Positions 8,682-17,216 of a stretch of DNA of 64,000 nucleotides are shown here, in pieces. The stretch comes from Microvenator marinus (GTDB lineage: Bacteria > Myxococcota_A > Bradymonadia > Bradymonadales > Bradymonadaceae), in NCBI RefSeq assembly GCF_007993755.1, contig NZ_CP042467.1:4984001-5048000 (forward strand). The letters are read 5' to 3'. The position numbers and the translations under genes were made by a program. How positions within the stretch are numbered: the first letter of the stretch is position 1; each line of letters begins with the position of its first letter. Under the pieces are notes generated by a model. The model was not told the DNA's origin, did not search any database, and saw only the letters and a program-made list of their open reading frames with translations.

Positions 8682-9995
8682 TTGAGTCATCCTTTCCTTG
8701 AAATGTCGATATTTACGACGCGCCTCTTTTTCCGCTCAATTGGTGTTTCAGGGCGCGAAAACATTCCCGCTGACGTTCCGATATTGGTGGTGGCGAATCA
8801 TCCGAATGCCTTGATAGACGGGATTATTGTTCGGATTGCGCTCGGTCGAGATGTTGGTTTCTTGGCCAAAAGTACGCTCTTCCAAAATCCGTTTGGAAAA
8901 CTTTGGATGGAAGGAGTTGCGGGCGTTCCTGTCTACCGAGTCAAAGATGGTGAAGACACGTCCAAGAACGATCTCACCTATCAGATGATCGCCGAGAGAT
9001 TTTCTCAGGGGCGCTCGATTGTCATTTTTCCGGAAGGTGTGAGCCATGACGAGCCTCAACTGAGAAAGCTCAAGACGGGCGCGGCTCGATTTGCGTTGCG
9101 GTACGTACTTACGCACGAGGGTCCGCTCTATGTGTTGCCGATGGGCATGTTCTACGAAGACAAGGCCACCTTTAGGTCCAGGGTCTCAGTGGCCATCGGG
9201 CCTGCCATTGATCCACGCGACTGGATCGAAAAGGCCAAAGAGGCCGAGTTTGAGGCCGCCCTCGACCTCACCAAACGTATTACCGATGGGCTTTCTGAGC
9301 TCGTGCTCGAGGCCGACAACACGCAGATGTGGCAGATGTTTGCGGCGGTGGCCAGGTGGACCGAGCCCAAGGCGCGCGAAGACGTGACGGTGGCGCAGGA
9401 CAAGGCGCAGGAGCTTGCGGAGGCTTATCGCAGGTTGAGGTTGGAGCTACCCGGGCGTGCTGAGGAGATTCAGGAAGCAGTCTTGAGGTTCGAGCGCGAG
9501 CTCAAAGCTGTAGGAATCGACAATCCATGGGATGTGGAGGATGTTTTCCCCAACCCTTCGAAGATCGCGTGGATTGTGGCCTCCACCGCGTTGATTTTCG
9601 TTCCGGCCATGGTCGGTACGGTGGCGAGCTTCGTGCCTTATCAGGCGATTGGACCGCTGGCCCGCAAGATTTCCGGTAAGAATCAAGACATGATCTCCAC
9701 GGTCAAAGCCGTCGGTGGTCTAGTGTTTATGCCGTGGGTTTTTGCTCTAGAGGCCTTGATGATAGGGATTTTTTGGCGCTGGGAAGCAGGGCTCATTGCG
9801 TTGGTACTACTGCCCCTCTGCGGGCTCGCTGCTTTGCGTTTCTGGGAAGCGATCGAGGTGCGTCGCCGAGCCCTAAAGGCGTCGTGGCTAAGAGTTTCCA
9901 AGAGGGAAGTAGCGGAGGCGATTCGAGCGCGCCGACAGGAGTTGAGCGCCGATATTGAGCGCGCGTACGAAGAGCTTTCTAGCCTTCCAGGCTGA
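8682..9995 (+). CDS. PlsC-type glycerol-phosphate acyltransferase family protein
   Basis: About 437 residues. The N-terminal half (about 20-210) is an acyltransferase domain with the block NHPNALID (the HPN-x3-D form), the GVPVYR motif and FPEG, matching 1-acyl-glycerol-3-phosphate or glycerol-3-phosphate acyltransferases that build phosphatidic acid at the inner membrane. The C-terminal part has two hydrophobic segments (WIVASTALIFVPAMVGTV and MPWVFALEALMIGIFW regions) and a charged coiled tail. The TTG at 8682 is preceded by GGAG with a 6-base gap and is preferred over the upstream TTG 8643 and ATG 8703. The exact acyl donor and acceptor cannot be told. The 3' end overlaps the convergent symporter gene by 17 bases. 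Confidence 0.82.
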   Translation: MSHPFLEMSIFTTRLFFRSIGVSGRENIPADVPILVVANHPNALIDGIIVRIALGRDVGFLAKSTLFQNPFGKLWMEGVAGVPVYRVKDGEDTSKNDLTYQMIAERFSQGRSIVIFPEGVSHDEPQLRKLKTGAARFALRYVLTHEGPLYVLPMGMFYEDKATFRSRVSVAIGPAIDPRDWIEKAKEAEFEAALDLTKRITDGLSELVLEADNTQMWQMFAAVARWTEPKAREDVTVAQDKAQELAEAYRRLRLELPGRAEEIQEAVLRFERELKAVGIDNPWDVEDVFPNPSKIAWIVASTALIFVPAMVGTVASFVPYQAIGPLARKISGKNQDMISTVKAVGGLVFMPWVFALEALMIGIFWRWEAGLIALVLLPLCGLAALRFWEAIEVRRRALKASWLRVSKREVAEAIRARRQELSADIERAYEELSSLPG

Positions 9996-12054
9996 CGTCG
10001 ACTTCGTCGATATGCTTGAATCCCGCGTATGCAAGGAGTTCTCGAGGGAACTCAAGCTGCCCCGATGTGGTACCAGGTCGCTCAGCAATACGCCCATGAA
10101 CCGACTTCAAACCGCCGTGCCAGAAGAATGGGGCCGATACCACGATGAGGTCGCCAGGGTCGGCTCCAAGCGCCTTCTGGTCGTCTGGATGGACGTGGAA
10201 CTCAAGCTCGTCTCCAAGCGCTGAATCCTCAGCGAGCTCTTCCACCACGAGGAGTTTAAGCCGTGTGGTAGCGCCGGGCTTTTTCGGCTCGCTGCCTTTG
10301 AATTCTCGCATAGCGTCGGCTTCCGAAGAGGCTATCAAGTGTGGGTGTTCTTCTGGGGCTTCGCGGAATAGGAACGTTCCCACAACTGCCAGCACGGAGC
10401 TCACGACCAGACCGTAGAAAGCTCGCATAAACGAGTGACCTTTCATGCCCGCTCCGCCGATTTCAGAGCCTTGTGCGAATGGCGTGATGATCTCAGGAAA
10501 GACGAGCGAGATTCCAACGGCAATCGCACCACCGACCATGGTCAAGAGTGCGGCTTTGGTGCCGAACCTTGGCCAGCAAATCCCGAGGATGAGCGTCACG
10601 GCCATCGGTGGAATGACGGCCGCAATGAACGCTGCGTGAGCCGCATAAATGCTCTCGAACTGCATGAAGAGCGGCACCAGACTGAGCGCCACCGCCGATG
10701 CCCCAACGGTGGTAAAACGCGCCACCTTGAGGATCTGTTTATCGTCCGAATCTTGGCCAAAATAGGGGCGGTAGACATCGTTGACGATGACCGCAGACGT
10801 GGCTGTCACAAGGGTATCTACCGTGGACATGAGCGCCGCGACGAGTGCCGCCATGATGAGTCCAAACACCCCAGGAAGGGCCAGAATATTCGATACCACG
10901 ATGAACACGTTGTCTGGGTCGATCAAGGCCGGAAGCTCGCCGGAGCTCACCATAGAGCGCCCGACCCAGCCCACGCCGGATACTGCCATCGCAGCGAGAG
11001 GCATCACGAAGATCACCACCAACATCACGGCTTTACGGGCTTCTTCCACGTTTCGGGCGGACATAAAGCGCATCATGACGCCCTGATTGATGAAGTAGAA
11101 CGCGACCCCTCCAGCCATGGCGTCTTGCCAGAAGACCCCCATGGTATGAAACCCTGGCGGACTATTGAGCGCCGCGAGTCCGGCACGATGCGGGCCGGGA
11201 AGACCAACCCAGAAAATCTCCCAACCGCCCACGTGGACAACCCCTGCCACAAAGAGTCCGAGACCCACGCCCAACAAGAGGAAAGCCTGGGCGAGGTCAG
11301 TCATGATCACGGAGGTCTGGCCTCCAAAAGCTACGTAGATTGCGGTGGCACAAGCGGCGACTAGAGCAGAGAGGAAAATTGGCCAGCCGGTCAGCGTGTT
11401 GATGGCCTTCCCGAGTGTGAAATAGTTGATACTGATATAGCCCATGAGGAAAACGAGGAGTACGCCCGTGGCCACGTTTCTGGTGCGTCGGTCGAATCGC
11501 TTCTCAAAGTACTCCGGGATGGATTTTAGGCGTCCGTAGTAGATGATCGGCAACCAGACGAGCATCCAGAGCGGCATCCAGAACCAGTCGTTCAAGTAGG
11601 TCATGGTGCTCGAGAGCCCGTAACTAAATGCCGTGGATGTGTATTTGAGGAAGGAATACGAGCCGATGGTAGTGGCCACACAGGACATGGCGATGAGCCA
11701 CCCTTTGAAACGGCGTCCGCCAAAGAAGAAGTCCTTGCTCGAGCGCGTGAATCTGGCGAAATACGAGCCGATGGAGATGATGCCCACAAAGTAGACGATA
11801 ACTACGGCCGCATCGATCCACGTCCCAATAAACCCTTGTGTTCCACGCTCTTTGCCTGTGACAGGCAATTCACCGGGTGCCGAAAAACCTTGGAGCATCG
11901 CGTGTAGGCCGGCGTACGCGAAAAAGCCCGCGAGCAGGAACCCAAGTAGGCGTTTGCTCGTGAGGGCACCAGCCCTCCATGCCACAATAAGTCCGCCTAA
12001 AAAGACGAGCCCTCCAACGAGGTAGACGTAGAGAAAAGAAGACCACTGCTCCAT
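9979..12054 (-). CDS. Sodium:solute symporter family protein with cytosolic C-terminal domain
   Basis: 691 residues from ATG 12054, which follows AGGAG at good spacing; upstream in-frame starts are ignored. About 13-14 transmembrane helices with typical SSS features (GSYSFLKYTS, the EYFEKRFDRRTR loop, the STVDTLVTATSA Na-site helix) place it near SGLT/proline-type symporters. After the last helix there is an approximately 110-residue soluble tail containing HVHPDDQKALGADPGD and a beta-rich segment. This is not part of ordinary SSS proteins and resembles a small double-psi-barrel-like fold, although that is inference only. Substrate unknown. It is divergent from the radical SAM cassette and may or may not be related to it. 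Confidence 0.85.
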   Translation of the reverse strand: MEQWSSFLYVYLVGGLVFLGGLIVAWRAGALTSKRLLGFLLAGFFAYAGLHAMLQGFSAPGELPVTGKERGTQGFIGTWIDAAVVIVYFVGIISIGSYFARFTRSSKDFFFGGRRFKGWLIAMSCVATTIGSYSFLKYTSTAFSYGLSSTMTYLNDWFWMPLWMLVWLPIIYYGRLKSIPEYFEKRFDRRTRNVATGVLLVFLMGYISINYFTLGKAINTLTGWPIFLSALVAACATAIYVAFGGQTSVIMTDLAQAFLLLGVGLGLFVAGVVHVGGWEIFWVGLPGPHRAGLAALNSPPGFHTMGVFWQDAMAGGVAFYFINQGVMMRFMSARNVEEARKAVMLVVIFVMPLAAMAVSGVGWVGRSMVSSGELPALIDPDNVFIVVSNILALPGVFGLIMAALVAALMSTVDTLVTATSAVIVNDVYRPYFGQDSDDKQILKVARFTTVGASAVALSLVPLFMQFESIYAAHAAFIAAVIPPMAVTLILGICWPRFGTKAALLTMVGGAIAVGISLVFPEIITPFAQGSEIGGAGMKGHSFMRAFYGLVVSSVLAVVGTFLFREAPEEHPHLIASSEADAMREFKGSEPKKPGATTRLKLLVVEELAEDSALGDELEFHVHPDDQKALGADPGDLIVVSAPFFWHGGLKSVHGRIAERPGTTSGQLEFPRELLAYAGFKHIDEVDVSLEG

Positions 12055-12069
12055 CACAACTCCTAAATG

Positions 12070-12087
12070 GGGGTTGGTTCTAACCCC
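12070..12087 (-). promoter_or_regulatory. Hairpin in the 5' leader of the symporter gene
   Basis: A 6-bp perfect inverted repeat (GGGGTT / AACCCC, 6-base loop) lies 7 bases upstream of the AGGAG ribosome-binding site of the symporter gene, in the divergent spacer. It could be an operator for either gene or a leader hairpin. The evidence is only the symmetry and position. Confidence 0.3.
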
Positions 12088-12129
12088 TAATGGCATTGGT
12101 TTCCACCCCAAGCGTTCTACGGGTTGAAT

Positions 12130-12159
12130 TTGATTCCAAAGGAGATTTGCTGCTAAACT
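12130..12159 (+). promoter_or_regulatory. Possible sigma-70 type promoter of the radical SAM cassette
   Basis: TTGATT at 12130-12135 and TAAACT at 12154-12159 are separated by 18 bases and lie 33 bases upstream of the ATG at 12192. Both hexamers match the consensus at four of six positions. This is a plausible but weak promoter for the four-gene cassette. Confidence 0.3.
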
Positions 12160-12191
12160 CCTTCAATACAGAAGTGTTTTTGGAGTTAGGT

Positions 12192-12692
12192 ATGATTAGA
12201 CCCCCTGGGCGCCGAGTTTTGATTCTTGCTCTGGTGATGACCGCGGCTTCCGTGTTGACCGCCTGTAGCGTGTCGGTCGCGGGAGGTGTTGGTGGGCTCG
12301 GTTTGACGCTCTTATTGGTCGGTCTCTTTGCGTTCCAAACTACACAATCCGGTTGTGCCGACGATGATGACAAGGACCCGGACGTGGGCCCCTGTCTAAG
12401 CATTGAATACGACATGGGCTGGGACCTCGCCGAGGACATGGAAGATGACGCCTATGTGGGCCCATGCCTGAGCCCGCCGCCCCCGGATATGGGCGAAGAC
12501 GCCAATCAAGATATGGAAGACGATGCCTCCATAGGTCCTTGTTTGAGCATGCCTCCACCGGATATGAACGAGGACATGCAAGACGCGGATATGGCGCTAA
12601 AGCCCGCGTCTGACAAAGCTCAAATCTTGGCCAAGCTTGAGGCGGACCTGCCCGCAGATGTTCTAGAGCGTCTCAAGAACCGGAAAGCCTGA
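12192..12692 (+). CDS. Asp-rich lipoprotein-like peptide with three GPCLS motifs (candidate radical SAM substrate)
   Basis: 166 residues from ATG 12192, preceded by a GGAGTTAGG ribosome-binding site; the longer frame from 12090 has no such site. A basic, hydrophobic N-terminus ends in lipobox LTAC (Cys25), followed by a second glycine-rich hydrophobic stretch (31-48). From residue 55 the chain is very acidic and carries GPCLS three times, at 66-70, 90-94 and 115-119 (24-25 residue period), the last two followed by PPPP/PPP-DM. A charged helical tail (136-166) ends the protein. The repeated Cys-centred motif, and the single-base TGATG overlap with a SPASM radical SAM gene, suggest it is the substrate of the enzymes downstream. 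This is inference, and a plain small lipoprotein is the alternative. Confidence 0.65.
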   Translation: MIRPPGRRVLILALVMTAASVLTACSVSVAGGVGGLGLTLLLVGLFAFQTTQSGCADDDDKDPDVGPCLSIEYDMGWDLAEDMEDDAYVGPCLSPPPPDMGEDANQDMEDDASIGPCLSMPPPDMNEDMQDADMALKPASDKAQILAKLEADLPADVLERLKNRKA

Positions 12693-13771
12693 TGGGCATT
12701 CTCGACGCCTTTTCAAAACCAAAAAATGTCACGATACCTCGGCTCGACCTTGAACTTACAACGGGTTGTGACCACGGCTGTGGGCACTGTTACAACGTCT
12801 GGGGCGCCAAAGATTCGGATCCACAAGGTGGCTACAAGAAGGGCTCACTTCGCACCGACGAATACCTCAAGATGTTGGACAAAGTTGTTGGGCAAACGGG
12901 TGCTGAGCACATCACCGTGACCGGTGGTGAGCCGCTTCTACACAAAGGTGCGCTTGAGATCATTGAACGTGCATGTGCGCTGGTGAAATCAGTCCAGCTC
13001 ATCACTAACGGTAGCCATATCACGCCTAAGATCGCCCAGCGATTCAAGCAAGCGGGTTTGCGCTCGGTGCAGCTTACGCTTTTGAGTGCCAAACGCGCTC
13101 GACACGATATGCTTAAGGGCTCGGTTTGTTTTGATGATACGGTGAGAGCGGCGCTGGACCTCAAGGATGCGGGTGTTCCCGTGCAGGTCTGCTTCGTGGC
13201 CATGCAAAAGAATTGGGAGGAGTTCGAAGACGTATTCGAGCTCGCGTACGTCCTTGGCGTAAGGGCGATTTCGTACAATCGCATGTCTCCCACGGGCGGC
13301 GCCGTTCACCATATCAACCAGCTCTTGCCTACCGTGGAACAAGTCGAGCACAACTTGATGACAGCCGAGAGACTAGGTCCTCAGTATTCGATCCGAGTTT
13401 CCACTGCCATGCCGATTCCCCCGTGTCTGATTCGAATGGATCGGTTTAAGTGGTTTGATTTCGGGTTTTGCAGCACCGGTACTCATTCACCCAATATCGT
13501 GGTGGATCCTTCGGGAAATATCCGTTCCTGCAACCTTTCGAGCGGCATTCTAGGCAATATCGTGGAGGAGGATTGGCCTCAGGTTTACGAGCGGGTCCGG
13601 TCCTATCAAGATACGTTCAAGCGCGAAGTGCCTGAGGTTTGCCGGGGTTGTCGCTACGAGACGACCTGTCAAGGAGGGTGCAAGGAAAGCGCCTTTGCGA
13701 CCTTCGGCTCAACCACTCATCCCGAGCCCTTCCTCTACCAAGCCCAAAATCCTGGGTGGCCCAGTGCGTGA
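12692..13771 (+). CDS. Radical SAM/SPASM domain protein (candidate peptide-modifying enzyme)
   Basis: This 359-residue cytosolic enzyme has a radical SAM cluster motif CxxxCxxC at Cys26, Cys30 and Cys33 (TTGCDHGCGHCYN). The TGGEPLL motif follows (about 78), with the rest of the partial TIM barrel to about 240. A C-terminal SPASM-like region (about 255-335) carries cysteines in CSTG, SCNLS and CRGCRYETTCQGGC, which would hold auxiliary iron-sulphur clusters. SPASM enzymes of this size often modify ribosomal peptides by thioether, C-C or epimerisation chemistry, or mature a partner enzyme. The start codon overlaps the preceding stop by one base and the stop overlaps the next gene, so translation is coupled. 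The likely substrate is the GPCLS protein just upstream. Confidence 0.85.
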   Translation: MGILDAFSKPKNVTIPRLDLELTTGCDHGCGHCYNVWGAKDSDPQGGYKKGSLRTDEYLKMLDKVVGQTGAEHITVTGGEPLLHKGALEIIERACALVKSVQLITNGSHITPKIAQRFKQAGLRSVQLTLLSAKRARHDMLKGSVCFDDTVRAALDLKDAGVPVQVCFVAMQKNWEEFEDVFELAYVLGVRAISYNRMSPTGGAVHHINQLLPTVEQVEHNLMTAERLGPQYSIRVSTAMPIPPCLIRMDRFKWFDFGFCSTGTHSPNIVVDPSGNIRSCNLSSGILGNIVEEDWPQVYERVRSYQDTFKREVPEVCRGCRYETTCQGGCKESAFATFGSTTHPEPFLYQAQNPGWPSA

Positions 13772-15857
13772 CCCTTGTGTGCTTCTCATCTCACCGGGGA
13801 TTTTGAAGTGGACGGACATGGATTTTGGCCTTCCACATCTGGTCTCGGTGGGCGGGTTTCTGCAGCACCATTTGAATATCCGTGTGGAGATTTTGGACCT
13901 GAACTTCGAGGGCGGAGACCATACGCAGCTCGCGAAAACACTGGAGGAGCTAGGGCCGTTCTTGGTAGCCGGGATCTCGTGTTACTCGAGCTTCGACTAC
14001 ATGCGAGTCATGAGCCTCGGGCGGTTTTTTAAGACCTTGTATCCAGACGTGCCGTTGGTGACCGGCGGATATCACGCGAGCGCTCTTCCCGGCGATGTGA
14101 TCTTTGATGGCTCCCCGTTTGACGCGGTGATTCCTGGTGAGGGCGAGCAGTCGATGCTGCAGATCGTGCGGGGATTATTGGGCGGAGGGCGGCTCGAGCA
14201 TCAGATTTACCCAAAAGAGGTCGTGCCTTGTATGGACGAGCTTCCGCCCTATAAATGGGAGCTTCTCGAGCGCTACTGGCCGCGTGCGCGCGATATCGGT
14301 CGTAAATTCCAGATCTATTTGTCCCGAGGATGTCCGTATCACTGCACGTTTTGTATGGAGCGCTCCAAGAGCGGGTATCAGTGGCGCGCATTTAGCTCAG
14401 AGCGTGCCGTGGACGAGCTCAAACGACTCTCGACCTTCACACCCCTCGAACACTGGGTCATCAATCTCGCCGACCCATTGTTTGGGTTTAAGCGGAGCTG
14501 GCGCCGCGAAGTCTTGGAGGGGATTATCGAGAATAAGCTCTTCCCGAGGCAGTATTGGACTCTGACTCGGTCCGACGACCTCCAAGAAGAAGACGTTGAG
14601 CTCCTCGCGCGTGCTCGGTTTTCCATAGGCATCGGCATGGAGAGCGGTAGCCCCGAAATGCTTGGGATCATGCAAAAGGTGGTCAAGCCCGAGCGCTACC
14701 TCGAAGCCCAGCTAAGACTTGCGCGGCTGAGCCGAAAACACGGGCTAAACTGGGCGGGGAATATCATCGTGGGGCATCCCGGCGAGACCCTTAAGACGAT
14801 GACGGAAACGCGGGATTTTGCGCGGGAGCTCTTCACTTCCGCATCCGATACGTGTGGCTGGCTCTCGCTCGATCCGTTTCGCCTCTATCCCGGCTCGCAC
14901 GTTCACGAAAATATGGATGAATATCAGGCGAAATACGGCACCCAATTCTACCATAAACGCTGGTGGACGAGTTGGTATGACGGTCCGTTTCGTGCCGAGC
15001 ATTTGGACGCGAGTTCGTCAGTGGATTTCGAGACCCGCGTGCGATTTATGTACGAGCATTTTGCGCCTCTGATGCGAGATATTCTTGGGAAATTTCGAGG
15101 GCAGGGGAGAAGCGTAGACCGTGTGTTCCAACGTTCTTTGGCCGAGCAGACCGACCTGCTGAGTGACCGAATGCGTGATGTCATTATTCGCAAAGCCAAA
15201 TGGACGCGTGAGCGCCTGCCGGCGGACCCGGTGGATGCCGCGATATCTGGGGCGAGCATGCTTTCGGTACCGATTGGACTGCACGTCAAGGACCCGGCGA
15301 TTCGGGCGCGTGAAGAGGCTGTAAGACGCCTTCTGGAAAACGGCACGCTCAGGTCCGACCGTGTGATCGAAGCGTTTTTGAGCGTTGGTCCACACGAGTA
15401 CATGCCCGAGGTTCGTGCCCGTGAGATGTTGCGCGGCAAAACCGAGTTGCCTGAGGTTGAAGGGGCGCCCGGTGTGCTCAGTGTAGATGCCTACGCGATA
15501 GGGCTGGAGGCGCTGAACCCGGGGCTTGGAGAGTGTGTGTCTGATCTAGCGCCCGTGAATGGCTATCTAGGTGCTTTGCTGAAGATTCTGGTGGGGGCCG
15601 AAGGCGTGGTGGATTCAGGCGCAACCGGGGCCTACGACTCGCTCTTTCTGGGGGCTGCTATGCCCCTAGTCCCAAAGCGCCTTCTGGAGAAACTCCGCCA
15701 TCAAGGGCGTTTTGTAGGCTTTGTGGGGCCAAGGTTTCGGCCCCAAGACATGGTTTGCTTGACGCGTCATGATGATGAGTGGACCGAACGCCTCTTGGCG
15801 AAGGTTCGTGTACCGGTGCTCGCCGGGCCAAACGGTTGGCTGAAGAAGGCGGGCTGA
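13764..15857 (+). CDS. B12-type radical SAM enzyme fused to a PCMT-like (isoaspartyl methyltransferase) domain
   Basis: About 697 residues from GTG 13764, overlapping the previous gene by 8 bases; the frame is open further upstream to 13695. Residues 1-130 resemble a cobalamin-binding Rossmann domain without the DxHxxG motif. A radical SAM domain follows with CxxxCxxC at about 190, 194 and 197 (SRGCPYHCTFC) and extends to about 430. The last 180 residues match protein-L-isoaspartate O-methyltransferase in order: VIEAFLSVGPHEYMP, the strand before NGYLGALLKILVG, YDSLFLGAAMPLVP, GRFVGFVGP and the 'VRVPVL' end. The usual EIGTGSGY SAM-binding loop is altered to DLAPVNGY, so methyltransfer may be lost or changed. 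The fusion suggests action on the Asp-rich protein encoded two genes upstream. Confidence 0.82.
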   Translation: MRDPCVLLISPGILKWTDMDFGLPHLVSVGGFLQHHLNIRVEILDLNFEGGDHTQLAKTLEELGPFLVAGISCYSSFDYMRVMSLGRFFKTLYPDVPLVTGGYHASALPGDVIFDGSPFDAVIPGEGEQSMLQIVRGLLGGGRLEHQIYPKEVVPCMDELPPYKWELLERYWPRARDIGRKFQIYLSRGCPYHCTFCMERSKSGYQWRAFSSERAVDELKRLSTFTPLEHWVINLADPLFGFKRSWRREVLEGIIENKLFPRQYWTLTRSDDLQEEDVELLARARFSIGIGMESGSPEMLGIMQKVVKPERYLEAQLRLARLSRKHGLNWAGNIIVGHPGETLKTMTETRDFARELFTSASDTCGWLSLDPFRLYPGSHVHENMDEYQAKYGTQFYHKRWWTSWYDGPFRAEHLDASSSVDFETRVRFMYEHFAPLMRDILGKFRGQGRSVDRVFQRSLAEQTDLLSDRMRDVIIRKAKWTRERLPADPVDAAISGASMLSVPIGLHVKDPAIRAREEAVRRLLENGTLRSDRVIEAFLSVGPHEYMPEVRAREMLRGKTELPEVEGAPGVLSVDAYAIGLEALNPGLGECVSDLAPVNGYLGALLKILVGAEGVVDSGATGAYDSLFLGAAMPLVPKRLLEKLRHQGRFVGFVGPRFRPQDMVCLTRHDDEWTERLLAKVRVPVLAGPNGWLKKAG

Positions 15858-16609
15858 TGAACATTGAGTTTAGAGCGCCTTTGCACGCCCAGCTCTACTA
15901 CGAGGTCCTTAGTCTGATTGACCTTGGTCAAGACGCCGCGAACCTCTACCGCGGCAAAAGCGCCGCGTGGTCTGAAGAATTGGCTTCCCTCTTCAACGTG
16001 CCTGGCGCGATTTACCTTCACGGAATCCCGCTTTGGACGCGTGACCTTGAGCACTTGTTTGCGGCATTGGAGAAGGGTTTTAGACCGCTGGATACACACG
16101 AGAGTCGCGTGCTTCGGCAAAGGCTCCAAGACGTCTTGAACGACGTGGCAGCAGGGTTCGATCACGAGGACCTACCCGCGTTAAGCCTTGAGTTAGAGGA
16201 GTTAGACGCGTTGCGCCAAAAGCTTTGGAGCGAGGCCGCACCACCACTAGAAGTGTGGCACATTCCAGCATTGGGGGACGGCCAGTTCACTCATGGGCGC
16301 GCAATGTCTTTGAAGTCAAAAAGGGTGGTGGCCGTCTCTCTCAATGTGGCTCCGGAGCAGGCGCTCGTGCAGATTATCCACGAGGACACGCACGCGCTCA
16401 CCGACCCGCCTATTCGTCTGGAGTTTGGTGGTGCCCAAGAGACCCGTCGCGGCTCCAGAGGACACGCGCTCCATAAACGCCTTGAGTCCGCCGTTATTGC
16501 CAACAACCTCGCCCTCTTTGAAGAACATGCGCCGCAGCTTTTGCCGGCTCTTGAGAAGTGGTGTGATTGGTATGGAGTTAGTTCCCCGCGTCGGGGCCAG
16601 ACTCCATAG
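15857..16609 (+). CDS. HExxH-motif protein, putative zinc metallopeptidase
   Basis: 250 residues from ATG 15857, which shares one base with the preceding stop (TGATG); an in-frame start at 15779 would lie inside the previous gene and is ignored. No signal peptide. The segment IIHEDTHALTD places a HExxH zinc-binding motif at residues 175-179, and a downstream LHKRLESAV (about 210-215) could supply the third ligand glutamate. The rest is helical and not recognised. As the last gene of the cassette, it may be the protease that processes the modified product, or a non-proteolytic family member. The 3' end overlaps the convergent gene by 32 bases. Confidence 0.6.
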   Translation: MNIEFRAPLHAQLYYEVLSLIDLGQDAANLYRGKSAAWSEELASLFNVPGAIYLHGIPLWTRDLEHLFAALEKGFRPLDTHESRVLRQRLQDVLNDVAAGFDHEDLPALSLELEELDALRQKLWSEAAPPLEVWHIPALGDGQFTHGRAMSLKSKRVVAVSLNVAPEQALVQIIHEDTHALTDPPIRLEFGGAQETRRGSRGHALHKRLESAVIANNLALFEEHAPQLLPALEKWCDWYGVSSPRRGQTP

Positions 16610-17216
16610 GAGTGGGCTGCACGTCTGGGCTGCAATAAGATTCCGAGACATTTTCAAACGACATGACGTCGTCACGGGCTTCAACCTGTGGCGCCCGCTG
16701 CAACTCTTGCCTCAAAGTATCAATCGTAAACGTGCCTCGAAGGGCTTGGGGCATGGACATTACGCACCATTCATGGGCTTGGAACTTGAATCCGTCCTCG
16801 TATGATACGCCCCATGGCATGCCCGAGGTGAATAGTTTGCCTTCTTCCTCCACGGCGTGAATCAACACCGTTTGGCCTTCTTGAACCGCGTACTCCGAAC
16901 TCCAAGCCACGCTTGAACTCAACTCGATGGCAGGTGAGCGTTTGCCCTGGGGAATCCAAGCGCCGTCCATTCTATGCTTCGGGATGCTATTCCACTGCAT
17001 CTTCTGGGGATTGATGAAGACGGAGGCGGTGTCTCCCTCTCCCTTGATATTCTCCTGGATGTCAAAATCTACTTGAAGGGGCCATTCGTAGAGCCTTGGG
17101 TCGCAATTCTCGGCAAGCCCGTCTTGAACGAAGTGAACTCTGGATACCGTTCCTACAAAGATGCGATCTACGATGGCGTCAATATCCCCGCCTGAGGCTT
17201 CTGGGACACTGTCCAC
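16578..17216 (-). CDS. Hypothetical protein, probably lacking its export signal
   Basis: 212 residues from a GTG at 17216. The body begins almost at once with DAIVDRIFVGTVSRVHF and a PLQVDFDIQENIKG strand pair. This pattern is seen near the start of many secreted or lipid-anchored proteins straight after the signal peptide. Here no signal sequence can be found upstream in any frame: the in-frame extension runs only about ten codons (…NSLCL) to a stop near 17245. The gene may have lost its 5' end by frameshift or replacement, or it may be a remnant. A repeat array (17350-17442) lies just upstream. Function unknown. Confidence 0.45.
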   Translation of the reverse strand: MDSVPEASGGDIDAIVDRIFVGTVSRVHFVQDGLAENCDPRLYEWPLQVDFDIQENIKGEGDTASVFINPQKMQWNSIPKHRMDGAWIPQGKRSPAIELSSSVAWSSEYAVQEGQTVLIHAVEEEGKLFTSGMPWGVSYEDGFKFQAHEWCVMSMPQALRGTFTIDTLRQELQRAPQVEARDDVMSFENVSESYCSPDVQPTPMESGPDAGN

